Source: Bacteroides sp. (lineage in GTDB: Bacteria; Bacteroidota; Bacteroidia; Bacteroidales; Bacteroidaceae). Taken from it: a DNA stretch of 64,000 bases. A model generated the notes under the pieces. That model saw only the letters and a program-made list of their open reading frames with translations, ran no database searches and was not told the origin of the DNA. A program made the translations under genes and the position numbers. The stretch spans positions 1-64,000 of the forward strand of contig NZ_JAQVBV010000015.1 in NCBI RefSeq assembly GCF_028690125.1, given 5' to 3'. Below, piece by piece: positions 34,047-42,997 of this stretch. Within the stretch, counting starts at the first letter, position 1; every line of letters begins with the position of its first letter.

Positions 34047-36182
34047 ATGAATCTGTTTGATTTTGATTTAACTATACCAATCACTGACCCGACTTGGGTG
34101 TTTTTTCTTGTATTGATTATTATTCTTTTTGCACCAATGATTCTGGGGCGTCTGCATATTCCTCATATTATCGGAATGATTCTGGCCGGTGTCTTGATTG
34201 GCGAACATGGTTTTCATATTCTAGATCGTGATAGTAGCTTCGAGCTTTTTGGGAAAGTGGGACTTTACTATATAATGTTTCTTGCCGGATTGGAAATGGA
34301 TATGGAGGATTTTAAGAAAAACCGGACGAAAGGTATTGTATTTGGACTGTTCACTTTTATTATTCCGATGGTGCTTGGTGTATGGAGCAGCATGAGTTAT
34401 TTGGGCTATGGTTTTACTACGGCTGTTTTGTTAGCTAGTATGTATGCCTCTCATACGTTGATTGCTTATCCTATTATTAGTAGATATGGACTTTCCAGAC
34501 TCCGGAGTGTCAATATAACGATTGGTGGTACAGCTATAACCGTTACTCTTGCCTTGATTATTCTTGCTGTGATTGGTGGAATGTATAAAGGTACGATTGA
34601 CAGTATGTTCTGGATTTTATTGGTTGCAAAGGTTACCTTTCTAGGTTTTCTGATTATATTCTTCTTCCCCCGTATCGGCCGTTGGTTTTTCAGGAAGTAC
34701 GATGACAGTGTAATGCAGTTTGTATTCGTGCTGGCAATGGTCTTTTTAGGTGGTGGTCTGATGGAGTTTGTAGGAATGGAAGGGATTCTTGGAGCTTTCC
34801 TGGCCGGTCTTGTTCTGAATCGTTTGATTCCACACGTTTCACCGTTGATGAACCGGTTGGAATTTGTGGGAAATGCCTTGTTCATTCCTTATTTTCTGAT
34901 TGGCGTTGGAATGATTATCGATATCAGAAGCCTCTTTATGGGAGGAGAAGCGTTGAAAGTGGCGTTAGTCATGACTATAGTTGCTACTGTCAGTAAGTGG
35001 CTGGCAGCCTTTATTACTCAGAAAATTTATCGTATGCAGCCTAACGAGCGAAGTATGATGTTCGGATTAAGTAATGCTCAGGCAGCAGCTACCTTGGCTG
35101 CAGTTCTGATAGGGCATGAAATCATTATGGAGAATGGAGAACGTCTTTTGAATGATGATGTGCTGAACGGTACGGTTGTTATGATACTCTTTACTTGTAT
35201 TATTAGTTCTTTGGCTACTGAGCGGGCAGCACGTCGTTTTGCTGTCAATGAAGATATGCAGGACGAAGAACAAAGTGAAAAAAGATTGCAGGAACAGATT
35301 CTGATTCCGGTTGCTAATCCCGATACAATTGAGGAATTGATTAATCTGGCTTTAGTCATAAAGGATGCTAAGCAGAAAAACGGATTGATAGCGCTGAATG
35401 TAATTAATGACAATAACAGTTCGGAGAATAAAGAGTTGCAGGGCAAACGTAATCTTGAGAAAGCGGCTATGATTGCTGCAGCGGCAGATGTACCGGTGGC
35501 GATGGTAAGTCGGTACGATTTGAATATTGCTTCGGGAATTATCCACACTATAAAAGAATATGAGGCTACGGATGTTGTTATCGGCCTGCACCGGAAAGCC
35601 AATATTGTCGATTCGTTTTTTGGGAATCTGGCGGAGAATCTATTGAAAGGTACTCATAAAGAAGTGATGATTGCAAAGTTCCTGATGCCCGTCAATACGC
35701 TTCGTCGTATTAATATTGCTGTGCCGCCCAAAGCTGAATATGAAACTGGGTTCCAAAAATGGGTGGAACATTTCTGCAGGATGGGAAGTATGCTGGGATG
35801 CCGGGTACATTTCTTTGCCAATGAACATACTTTGATGCGCTTGCAGCAATTGGTGAAGAAGAAGCATAGTAGCACGCCTACTGAATTTTCGGTATTGGAA
35901 GAGTGGGATGATTTGTTGTTATTGACGGGACAAGTGAATTATGATCATTTGTTGGTGGTGATTAATGCTCGTCGTGGCTCTATCTCTTATGACCCTTCTT
36001 TTGAGCGTCTGCCGGGGCAGCTTGGTAAATATTTCGCTAATAACAGTCTGATTATCTTGTATCCGGATCAGTTCGGAGAACCGCAGGAGATTGTTTCGTT
36101 CTCTGATCCGCGTGGCTACAATGAATCGCAACATTATGATAAGGTAGGTAAATGGTTCTATAAATGGTTAAAGAAGAATTGA
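34047..36182 (+). CDS. CPA2-family cation:proton antiporter with C-terminal soluble domain
   Basis: 711 aa. Residues about 10-400 form a Na+/H+ exchanger domain with about 12 hydrophobic segments (PMILGRLHIPHIIGMILAGV; GILGAFLAGLVLNRLIP). Residues about 410-711 are cytoplasmic and resemble tandem universal-stress-protein-like domains (QILIPVANPDTIEELINLAL; DVVIGLHRKANIVDSFFGN). It probably exchanges Na+ or K+ for H+ under pH or salt stress; the ion is not determined by sequence. It ends TGA, overlapping the ATG of tcdA in TGATG, so translation is coupled. Confidence 0.87.
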   Translation: MNLFDFDLTIPITDPTWVFFLVLIIILFAPMILGRLHIPHIIGMILAGVLIGEHGFHILDRDSSFELFGKVGLYYIMFLAGLEMDMEDFKKNRTKGIVFGLFTFIIPMVLGVWSSMSYLGYGFTTAVLLASMYASHTLIAYPIISRYGLSRLRSVNITIGGTAITVTLALIILAVIGGMYKGTIDSMFWILLVAKVTFLGFLIIFFFPRIGRWFFRKYDDSVMQFVFVLAMVFLGGGLMEFVGMEGILGAFLAGLVLNRLIPHVSPLMNRLEFVGNALFIPYFLIGVGMIIDIRSLFMGGEALKVALVMTIVATVSKWLAAFITQKIYRMQPNERSMMFGLSNAQAAATLAAVLIGHEIIMENGERLLNDDVLNGTVVMILFTCIISSLATERAARRFAVNEDMQDEEQSEKRLQEQILIPVANPDTIEELINLALVIKDAKQKNGLIALNVINDNNSSENKELQGKRNLEKAAMIAAAADVPVAMVSRYDLNIASGIIHTIKEYEATDVVIGLHRKANIVDSFFGNLAENLLKGTHKEVMIAKFLMPVNTLRRINIAVPPKAEYETGFQKWVEHFCRMGSMLGCRVHFFANEHTLMRLQQLVKKKHSSTPTEFSVLEEWDDLLLLTGQVNYDHLLVVINARRGSISYDPSFERLPGQLGKYFANNSLIILYPDQFGEPQEIVSFSDPRGYNESQHYDKVGKWFYKWLKKN

Positions 36183-36895
36183 TGGAAGAGAACTGGCAAC
36201 AAAGAACAGAACTCCTGTTGGGAGAAGAAAAAATGAGGCGTATCCGCGAGTCGCACGTGTTGGTCGTTGGTTTGGGCGGAGTAGGGGCATATGCTGCTGA
36301 GATGATTTGCCGTGCAGGAGTGGGTCGGATGACGATTGTGGATGCGGATACGGTACAGCCAACTAATATGAATCGTCAATTACCAGCCATGCACTCTACA
36401 TTGGGAATGTCGAAAGCGGAAGTACTTGCCGCACGGTATAAGGATATTAATCCTGAAATAGAATTGAGGGTGATGCCTGTTTATCTGAAAGATGAGAATA
36501 TACCGGAATTGTTGGATTCGGCAAAGTTTGATTTTATTGTGGATGCCATCGATACGATTAGTCCGAAGTGCTTTCTTATTTTTGAGGCGATGAAACGTCG
36601 TATTAAAATTGTTTCCAGCATGGGTGCAGGAGCAAAAAGTGATATCACGCAAGTCCGCTTTGCCGATCTTTGGGATACTTATCACTGTGGATTGAGTAAA
36701 GCCGTGCGAAAACGGTTGCAGAAAATGGGAATGAAGCGGAAATTGCCTGTCGTATTCAGTACCGAACAGGCGGACTCGAAGGCTGTATTGCTGACGGATG
36801 ATGAACGGAATAAAAAGTCCACTTGCGGGACGGTGAGTTATATGCCGGCGGTGTTTGCATGCTATCTGGCGGAATATGTTATTAAACGATTATAG
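36182..36895 (+). CDS. tcdA: tRNA threonylcarbamoyladenosine dehydratase
   Basis: ThiF/E1-like enzyme that uses ATP to cyclise t6A to ct6A at tRNA position 37. It has the nucleotide-binding HVLVVGLGGVGAYAAEMICR, the Arg/Asn-containing TNMNRQLPAMHSTLGMSKAE, and DAIDTISPKCFLI. An ATG at 36164 is in frame, but I chose 36182: it overlaps the antiporter stop in TGATG, a standard coupling, and gives MEENWQQRTELLLGEEKMRR, the normal N-terminus of the family. 237 aa. lolD follows after 9 bp. Confidence 0.88.
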   Translation: MEENWQQRTELLLGEEKMRRIRESHVLVVGLGGVGAYAAEMICRAGVGRMTIVDADTVQPTNMNRQLPAMHSTLGMSKAEVLAARYKDINPEIELRVMPVYLKDENIPELLDSAKFDFIVDAIDTISPKCFLIFEAMKRRIKIVSSMGAGAKSDITQVRFADLWDTYHCGLSKAVRKRLQKMGMKRKLPVVFSTEQADSKAVLLTDDERNKKSTCGTVSYMPAVFACYLAEYVIKRL

Positions 36896-36904
36896 AGGGA
36901 TATT

Positions 36905-37561
36905 ATGATAAGACTAGAAGGAATAACCAAAAGTTTTGGTTCGTTGCAAGTATTGAAAGGTATCGATCTTGAGATTAATAAAGGTGAAATTGTCAGTATT
37001 GTAGGGCCCAGTGGAGCGGGGAAAACGACTCTGTTGCAGATTATGGGAACTTTGGATGAACCGGATGCGGGTGTTGTTGAGTTTGACGGCACGGTAGTCA
37101 GCCGGATGAAAGAGAAAGAACTTTCTGCATTCCGTAATAAGAATATCGGTTTTGTATTTCAGTTTCATCAACTGTTGCCGGAGTTTACAGCTTTGGAGAA
37201 TGTGATGATTCCGGCTTTCATAGCAGGTGTTTCCTCTAAAGATGCCAATGAACGTGCTTTGGAAATATTAAATTTCATGGGGCTGACAGAACGTGCCTCT
37301 CATAAACCAAATGAATTGTCCGGTGGAGAGAAGCAACGGGTTGCTGTGGCAAGGGCTTTGATCAATCATCCTGCGGTGATTCTGGCAGATGAACCTTCGG
37401 GAAGTCTGGATACTCACAATAAAGAAGAATTACACCAATTATTCTTTGATTTGAGAGAACGTTTTGGACAGACATTTGTGATTGTCACTCATGACGAAAA
37501 TCTCTCTAAGATTACCGACCGGACGGTTAATATGGTGGATGGTATAATTAAAAAAGTTTAA
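36905..37561 (+). CDS. lolD: ABC transporter ATP-binding protein, LolD-like
   Basis: 218 aa cytoplasmic ATPase. Walker [11 protein letters not shown] (near residue 36), Q-loop [16 protein letters not shown], signature [15 protein letters not shown], Walker [13 protein letters not shown], and H-loop VTHDE. This subtype pairs with LolC/E-like permeases to release lipoproteins for outer-membrane sorting; related MacB- and FtsE-type ATPases are similar, so the name is probable, not certain. No permease gene is adjacent. It is the last gene of the antiporter-tcdA-lolD unit. Confidence 0.82.
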   Translation: MIRLEGITKSFGSLQVLKGIDLEINKGEIVSIVGPSGAGKTTLLQIMGTLDEPDAGVVEFDGTVVSRMKEKELSAFRNKNIGFVFQFHQLLPEFTALENVMIPAFIAGVSSKDANERALEILNFMGLTERASHKPNELSGGEKQRVAVARALINHPAVILADEPSGSLDTHNKEELHQLFFDLRERFGQTFVIVTHDENLSKITDRTVNMVDGIIKKV

Positions 37562-37699
37562 TTATAGGACCAAACTTCTAAAAAGCTATACCAAATGGCT
37601 ATTGGATGATGTCTATTTTATCTTTTAGCTATATCTTTATATCGCTTCTCTACAGAAGTCTGTGAAGATGATAGTAGAGTGTTTGTTTTGTTTGTGTGT

Positions 37700-37740
37700 G
37701 ATGCATTCTTGTCTAGTGTGATAGGAATGCATCTTTTTTT
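37700..37740 (+). terminator. intrinsic terminator for the antiporter-tcdA-lolD unit
   Basis: Inverted repeat GATGCATTC (37700-37708) / GAATGCATC (37725-37733) followed by seven T. It is about 140 bp after lolD and directly before the convergent HhH gene. Confidence 0.7.
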
Positions 37741-37741
37741 A

Positions 37742-38656
37742 TTAATTCATACAAATATAAGGGGAGAGTCTCTCAAAATCTGCCGGCGTGAACTCCTCAT
37801 ATAATGTCAGTTCTTTCAGACTTTTTAAAGGTCCTTTCTTTTTTCTGTGTTCGTTGATAACTTTGGCTTGATAATAATTGATGTATGGATGACGCATCAT
37901 CTGTTCTGTACTCGCTTTATTGATGTTGATGCATCGTATCAAGGTTGTATCGATAGAAAACCATGGGCGGAGCTTCTCTACTTTCAGATGAATGTCCTGT
38001 AATTGCTCGATCCGGTAAAAAGCGCCTAAACGATTGCGATAATTTACAATCATCCGGGCAATGCCACTTCCAATTCCCGGAATTTTTTTGAGTTCGGTTG
38101 TATCTGCCTGATTGAGGTCGATAATTGTACCGGGTTGATATTTGAATAATGTGTCTCTTTGTACCTTTTGTACCATGAGTAGTTGAGTTGTATCTTTGGG
38201 AGTGATCTTTTGAGTAATGTGGATATAAGGAAGAAGCATTTGGTACTGTTCTTCTGTCAGCCCATATATTTTTCGAAAATCTTCGGGATGGCTGAATTTT
38301 CCTTGCTTTTCTCGATAATGCAAAATATTCTTAGCCATCCATGAAGGTAGACCGAGGGTTAAGAAAGTGATAGAATCTGCAGTGTTGGGATCAAATGTTG
38401 AGAGTTTGATTTCTCTTTTAGGGTGAGGAAGAGGGAGCTTTTTGGTATACTTGCTACTGTATTTTACTTCTTTAAGCGAAGCCATAAATTCCTCATATTC
38501 CTTTTCAAAGTTCTCTTCTTTTTCCAGATTGTTCTCTTCGGCGGGAATAAATAGTTGAAAGAGTCGGGGAGCGGAAAATGCTCCTATAATAAGAACGACA
38601 AGGACGATGATGCCTTGCCGTTCTGTTTTAGTAAAGTAAAAAAAGTCTTTCCACAT
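37742..38656 (-). CDS. membrane-anchored helix-hairpin-helix protein (ComEA-like repeats)
   Basis: 304 aa. One N-terminal membrane segment (GIIVLVVLIIGAFSAPRLF) and three helix-hairpin-helix units: DPNTADSITFLTLGLPSWMA, DLNQADTTELKKIPGIGSGI, and NINKASTEQMMRHPYINYYQ. The second is the canonical ComEA-type DNA-binding HhH (KIPGIGSGIA). It probably binds DNA outside the inner membrane, perhaps in DNA uptake or envelope-linked DNA handling. It starts 2 bp after the NSS transporter gene and is co-transcribed with it. Confidence 0.85.
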   Translation of the reverse strand: MWKDFFYFTKTERQGIIVLVVLIIGAFSAPRLFQLFIPAEENNLEKEENFEKEYEEFMASLKEVKYSSKYTKKLPLPHPKREIKLSTFDPNTADSITFLTLGLPSWMAKNILHYREKQGKFSHPEDFRKIYGLTEEQYQMLLPYIHITQKITPKDTTQLLMVQKVQRDTLFKYQPGTIIDLNQADTTELKKIPGIGSGIARMIVNYRNRLGAFYRIEQLQDIHLKVEKLRPWFSIDTTLIRCININKASTEQMMRHPYINYYQAKVINEHRKKKGPLKSLKELTLYEEFTPADFERLSPYICMN

Positions 38657-38658
38657 TA

Positions 38659-40029
38659 TTATAGTTTGATCAATCCCAATTCATTAATAAATATCACTGA
38701 TATGGCAATTGGAGCAATATATTTTAGTATGAAGATAATCAATTTATAGGTAGGGACTTTGAGAGTTCCATCATTCGTGATTTCTGCCCAGACGATTTTC
38801 TTGTCGAGATACCAACCGGTAAATAGAGAGATTAATAGGCCGCCCAGTGGTAACATGATTTTGGCTGTCACGAAATCGAAGAGGTCAAACATTCCTAGTC
38901 CAAAGATGGTGAATCCCTTCATGACTCCAAGCGACAATGAACAGAAGACTCCAAGAAGAATACACCCCCCCGTCACAAATCTGGCTGCCTTTCTGCGACT
39001 GAATTTAAATTCTTCGTGCAGATAAGCTGTCACTACTTCGTGCAGGGAGATGGTGGAAGTAAGTGCTGCCATTGCCAGCAACACATAGAACATCACTGAA
39101 AATATGTATGCCAAGGCCGGTACTCCGCTAAATGCTTGCTGAAATACGTTGGGAAGGGTTATAAAGATGAGGCTTGGGCCGGAGTCGGGTTGTATGCCAA
39201 CGGAGAAAGCCGCAGGGAAAATAATAAATCCGGCTAATATTGCTACAAACGTATCAATGATTCCCACGCTGAAAGCTGTCTTGGTTAGGTTTGTGTCTTT
39301 GCTGAAATAGGAAGCATAGGTACACAGACATCCCATTCCCAGACTAAGAGAAAAGAAAGCTTGTCCCATAGCTCCTAAAAATACATTTCCGTCTACCTTG
39401 CTGAAATCGGGTTTCAATAGAAATTCAATACCGGCTCCGGCTCCGGGAAGAGTCACTGAACAGACGACTAGTATTAATATAATAATGAATAGGGTAGGCA
39501 TCATGATTTTAGAGGATTTTTCAATCCCTTTTTCTACTCCTTTTACAATGATAAAATGAGTTCCTAATAAAAATACAACTAACCATAATACAGGTCTCCA
39601 TGGATTACTGGAGAATTGCTGGAAGGACGAAATGAATTCATTGGATGTCTTTCCGGAAAATCCGTTGGTTATTGCTTCAAAGATATATTCAAGTGTCCAT
39701 CCTGCTACTACGGAATAGTAACTGAGAATCAGGAATCCTGCCAAGACTCCCATACGTCCTACCCAACGCCACTGGGTTCCGGGTGCTAATTTTTGATAAG
39801 CTCTGGCTGTATTAGCCTTTGAACGTCTTCCGATCAGGAATTCGGCAATCATGATAGGAAGTCCTAGAAGAAGGATACATCCTAAATAGATCAATATAAA
39901 AGCTGCGCCACCATGGTTTCCTGTTTCATAAGGAAATCGCCAGATATTGCCCAACCCTACTGCTGAACCTGCGGAAGCGAGTATAACTCCTAATTTGCTA
40001 CCGAAGTTTGCTCTATCGTTTTTTGTCAT
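38659..40029 (-). CDS. sodium-dependent transporter of the NSS/SNF family
   Basis: 456 aa inner-membrane protein with about 12 hydrophobic segments. The start (GVILASAGSAVGLGNIWRFP, then YETGNHGGAAF) is the sodium- and substrate-binding signature of neurotransmitter:sodium symporters of the LeuT type; bacterial members take up amino acids such as Leu, Trp or Tyr. The substrate is not determined. Divergent from the VanZ-like gene, with a -7 box between them. Confidence 0.88.
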   Translation of the reverse strand: MTKNDRANFGSKLGVILASAGSAVGLGNIWRFPYETGNHGGAAFILIYLGCILLLGLPIMIAEFLIGRRSKANTARAYQKLAPGTQWRWVGRMGVLAGFLILSYYSVVAGWTLEYIFEAITNGFSGKTSNEFISSFQQFSSNPWRPVLWLVVFLLGTHFIIVKGVEKGIEKSSKIMMPTLFIIILILVVCSVTLPGAGAGIEFLLKPDFSKVDGNVFLGAMGQAFFSLSLGMGCLCTYASYFSKDTNLTKTAFSVGIIDTFVAILAGFIIFPAAFSVGIQPDSGPSLIFITLPNVFQQAFSGVPALAYIFSVMFYVLLAMAALTSTISLHEVVTAYLHEEFKFSRRKAARFVTGGCILLGVFCSLSLGVMKGFTIFGLGMFDLFDFVTAKIMLPLGGLLISLFTGWYLDKKIVWAEITNDGTLKVPTYKLIIFILKYIAPIAISVIFINELGLIKL

Positions 40030-40078
40030 AAATCTTGTTTTATCTTACAAATCGTTATAAAATACACCTTGTAAAATG

Positions 40079-40086
40079 CAAATATA
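40079..40086 (-). promoter_or_regulatory. -7 promoter box for the NSS transporter
   Basis: Minus-strand TATATTTG, a full match to TAnnTTTG. A TTTG (plus-strand CAAA at 40109-40112) is a possible -33 box at 22 bp. Confidence 0.6.
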
Positions 40087-40098
40087 GAAAATGATGCT

Positions 40099-40106
40099 TA
40101 TATTTG
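40099..40106 (+). promoter_or_regulatory. -7 promoter box for the VanZ-like gene
   Basis: TATATTTG on the plus strand, 26 bp before the VanZ-like ATG. It forms a divergent pair with the minus-strand box only 12 bp away. Confidence 0.55.
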
Positions 40107-40132
40107 TGCAAATCTTGTAATTTAATTTAGAT

Positions 40133-40522
40133 ATGCTATCTTATATTAAGAAATACCCAATTTCCCTTTTTATTATTTTGGCAGTGATTTATCTATCTTT
40201 TTTCAAACCACCTCAGACTGACTTGAATGAGATTCCTAATTTAGATAAGCTGGTGCATATTTGTATGTACTTCGGTATGTCCGGAATGTTGTGGTTGGAA
40301 TTCCTTCGTGCGCACCGTAGAGATAATAGTCCGATGTGGCATGCATGGGTGGGAGCATTCTTGTGCCCTATACTTTTTAGTGGTTGTGTAGAGTTGCTGC
40401 AGGAATATTGCACTGATTATAGAGGAGGAGATTGGTTGGATTTTGCCGCTAATACTACTGGAGCAGTGCTGGCAAGTTTGGTTGCTTATTATTTGGTGAG
40501 ACCGAGATTGCTGAGAAAATAA
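40133..40522 (+). CDS. VanZ-like membrane protein
   Basis: 129 aa with about four hydrophobic segments. FIILAVIYLSFFKPPQ, LDKLVHICMYFGMSGMLWLE and the end EYCTDYRGGDWLDFAANTTG match the VanZ-like family (conserved D-K-x-x-H and R..D..D..AN..G). VanZ itself gives low-level teicoplanin resistance; the function of the small chromosomal members is unknown. It ends before a large inverted repeat shared with the convergent murF. Confidence 0.82.
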   Translation: MLSYIKKYPISLFIILAVIYLSFFKPPQTDLNEIPNLDKLVHICMYFGMSGMLWLEFLRAHRRDNSPMWHAWVGAFLCPILFSGCVELLQEYCTDYRGGDWLDFAANTTGAVLASLVAYYLVRPRLLRK

Positions 40523-40557
40523 AAAGATATACGTCGAAAATTATCATATTTTATTTT

Positions 40558-40650
40558 TTAGACGAGAATGACATGGATGACGTGGATTTTAAGATTAAAT
40601 TTATGGCCTAATTTCTTTAAATCCGCGTTATCCGTGTCATCCACGTCTAA
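40558..40650. repeat. large imperfect inverted repeat between convergent VanZ-like gene and murF
   Basis: Left arm 40558-40593 and right arm 40615-40650 match at 30 of 36 positions (for example GACATGGATGACGTGGATTT against GACACGGATAACGCGGATTT on the other strand), with a 21 bp loop. Several mismatches would pair as G-U in RNA. It could act as a bidirectional terminator. The GGAT-rich pattern looks like a dispersed Bacteroides intergenic element; compare 47837-47912. Confidence 0.65.
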
Positions 40651-40703
40651 TAATGTTTATATATATGATATATATATTACTATTAGTATGTCGATTTTGT
40701 AGA

Positions 40704-42002
40704 TTATAAATACTCTACCAATGTACTAAGTTTTATTCCGTTTGATCCTTTAATTAGAATGGTGTATTCTTGAGGTTTGTTCGCTTTAACATCTTCTATT
40801 ACTTCCTGCACATTCGCATACGTTTTAAAAGAATGTTGTGCGGTTGCGAACTGTTCTCCGACAAGCCATACTTGCTCGAAGTTGCATCCTTTTATGTAAT
40901 CTACGATTTTCTGGTGTTCTACCGGACTATCAGGTCCTAATTCGCGCATTTCTCCCAATATAAGCATTTTATGAGGAACGGCCATCTTTTGAAAGTTCTT
41001 TAAGGCAGCCATCATGCTGGTCGGGTTAGCATTGTAAGCATCTATAATGAGTGTATTGTCGGCAGTCTTTTTCAACTGCGAACGGTTGTTTTGAGGTGTA
41101 TATTCCGTAAGGGCTTTGTCGATCTTTGAAGGCTCTACACCGAAGAAATATCCAATAGTAATAGCAGCTAAAGCATTGGGGAAATTATATTCACCGATGA
41201 GTTGAGTCTGTACTTCGTGGCGGATACCTTCTTTGCCTGCTTTCCATTCAAAAGTAAGGTAAGGAGAGTTGCCGGTTACAATTCCGTTCACATATAAATC
41301 ATCCTGACTGCCATATGCTATCAAGTTTAGTCCCTGAGCAATGTTTATCAAATAAGAATTATCCTGATGAATGAAGATCGTAGATTTTTCCTTTTGACGT
41401 AAAAAGTCGTATAATTCCCCTTTGGTTTTGATAACTCCTTCAAATGAACCGAATCCTTCGAGATGAGCTTTGCCGACATTCGTGATTATACCATAATCCG
41501 GTTCGGCAATGTCCACTAATTCTTTGATATCTCCGGGATGACTGGCTCCCATTTCGATGACTGCAAGGTCATGTTCCGGTTTTAGACGGAGTAATGTTAG
41601 CGGTACACCGATGTGGTTGTTCAGATTTCCCAGTGTATAAAGTATCTTGTATGATTGTGAAAGAATGGCGGATATTAATTCTTTGGTAGTCGTTTTTCCG
41701 TTGGTTCCAGTAATTCCGATTACCCGTGTTCCCAATTGGCAGCGGTGATAGTTGGCAAGCTGTTGTAATGTTTGTAGACAGTTCTCTACAAGTATATATC
41801 GTTCGTCATCTTTTTGGGCATACTCTGCCTCGTCAATAACAGCGAATGCACATCCGTCTTCCAAGGCTTTTCCGGCAAAAGCGTTACCATTAAAAGACTC
41901 ACCCTTTAAGGCTATAAATAATGACCCTTCCGGACAATTACGGCTGTCGGTAGTCACAGATTGACAATCCAGAAAAATCTGGTAAAGAGCAGAAAGTTTC
42001 AT
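40704..42002 (-). CDS. murF: UDP-N-acetylmuramoyl-tripeptide--D-alanyl-D-alanine ligase
   Basis: Adds D-Ala-D-Ala to the UDP-MurNAc tripeptide, the last cytoplasmic peptide step of cell-wall synthesis. 432 aa from the ATG at 42000-42002. A longer frame starting with TTG at 42029 was rejected because a TAnnTTTG promoter box lies across it. Mur ligase features: DSRNCPEGSLFIALKGESFN at the N-terminus, the ATP loop GITGTNGKTTTKELISAIL, and the C-terminal DAYNANPTSMMAAL. Monocistronic, divergent from folP. Confidence 0.93.
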   Translation of the reverse strand: MKLSALYQIFLDCQSVTTDSRNCPEGSLFIALKGESFNGNAFAGKALEDGCAFAVIDEAEYAQKDDERYILVENCLQTLQQLANYHRCQLGTRVIGITGTNGKTTTKELISAILSQSYKILYTLGNLNNHIGVPLTLLRLKPEHDLAVIEMGASHPGDIKELVDIAEPDYGIITNVGKAHLEGFGSFEGVIKTKGELYDFLRQKEKSTIFIHQDNSYLINIAQGLNLIAYGSQDDLYVNGIVTGNSPYLTFEWKAGKEGIRHEVQTQLIGEYNFPNALAAITIGYFFGVEPSKIDKALTEYTPQNNRSQLKKTADNTLIIDAYNANPTSMMAALKNFQKMAVPHKMLILGEMRELGPDSPVEHQKIVDYIKGCNFEQVWLVGEQFATAQHSFKTYANVQEVIEDVKANKPQEYTILIKGSNGIKLSTLVEYL

Positions 42003-42026
42003 AACCTGATCCTTTTTAAAACAGTG

Positions 42027-42034
42027 CAAAGATA
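42027..42034 (-). promoter_or_regulatory. -7 promoter box for murF
   Basis: Minus-strand TATCTTTG, a match to TAnnTTTG, 25 bp before the chosen murF ATG. It supports that start over the upstream TTG. Confidence 0.6.
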
Positions 42035-42090
42035 GACTATTCTTTCGGATTTATTTCTTAATTTTAATGTGAATACTTGCTTTTTTTCTC

Positions 42091-42098
42091 TACATTTG
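42091..42098 (+). promoter_or_regulatory. -7 promoter box for folP-cdaA
   Basis: TACATTTG on the plus strand, 25 bp before the folP ATG. No clear -33 box. Confidence 0.55.
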
Positions 42099-42123
42099 CA
42101 ACAACCTAATTGGAATATGAACG

Positions 42124-42972
42124 ATGATGAAATCTATTTCTCCTATATATATAAATGTAAAAGGACATTTACTCGATTTAGCTATCCCCCAAGTAATGGG
42201 TATACTGAATGTAACACCCGACTCTTTTTATTCCGGTAGTAGGATGCAAACAGAAGAAGAAATTACTGCCAGAACGTGCCGGATTATTGATGAAGGAGCT
42301 TCTATCATTGATATCGGAGCCTATTCTTCGCGTCAGAATGCTGAACATATTTCGGCAGAAGAGGAAATGCGACGACTTCGTACCGGGCTTGAAATCATCA
42401 ACCGTATTTATCCGGATGCGATTGTTTCCGTAGATACTTTTCGTGCCGATGTTGCCGAGCAATGTGTGAAAGATTATGGAGTTGCTATTGTGAATGATAT
42501 CTCTGCAGGTGAGATGGACGGACGGATGTTCGAAACGGTAGCCCGATTGGGAGTACCTTATATTATGATGCATATGCGGGGCACTCCTCAGAATATGCAA
42601 CAGGAGCCACATTATGAAAATTTGATTAAAGAGGTTTTTATGTATTTTGCTCGAAAAGTACAGCAACTTCGGGATTTGGGGATGAATGATATTATACTTG
42701 ATCCGGGTTTTGGTTTTGGAAAGACGCTGGAGCATAATTATGAATTGATGTCACATCTGGAAGAATTCAGTATCTTTGAGTTACCTCTGTTGGTTGGAGT
42801 TTCCCGTAAGTCTATGGTTTATAAATTATTGGGAGGTACACCTCAGGAATCATTGAACGGAACTACTGTATTGGATACAGTTGCCTTGATAAAAGGTGCA
42901 AATATCTTGCGAGTACATGATGTGCGTGAGGCTGTGGAGGCTGTCCGGATCATAGAAAAATTAAAGAATTAG
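42124..42972 (+). CDS. folP: dihydropteroate synthase
   Basis: Condenses 6-hydroxymethyl-dihydropterin diphosphate with p-aminobenzoate in folate synthesis; the sulfonamide target. 282 aa TIM barrel with all family motifs: MGILNVTPDSFYSGSR, IDIGAYSSRQ, VSVDTFRADVAE, NDISAG, DPGFGFGKTLEHN and GVSRKSMVYKLLG. Two in-frame ATG codons stand side by side at 42124 and 42127. cdaA follows after 25 bp; the folP-cdaA order is usual in Bacteroides. Confidence 0.95.
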   Translation: MMKSISPIYINVKGHLLDLAIPQVMGILNVTPDSFYSGSRMQTEEEITARTCRIIDEGASIIDIGAYSSRQNAEHISAEEEMRRLRTGLEIINRIYPDAIVSVDTFRADVAEQCVKDYGVAIVNDISAGEMDGRMFETVARLGVPYIMMHMRGTPQNMQQEPHYENLIKEVFMYFARKVQQLRDLGMNDIILDPGFGFGKTLEHNYELMSHLEEFSIFELPLLVGVSRKSMVYKLLGGTPQESLNGTTVLDTVALIKGANILRVHDVREAVEAVRIIEKLKN

Positions 42973-42997
42973 TAATCTATAAATAGCTGTTGACGCT

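Noticed and set aside
34466..36379. Several long minus-strand open frames across the antiporter and tcdA genes
   Set aside because: They are antisense shadows of well-supported plus-strand genes and show no family motifs.
42003..42029. Nine-residue N-terminal extension of MurF from a TTG codon
   Set aside because: A promoter -7 box overlaps it, and the ATG at 42000-42002 gives the usual MurF start.
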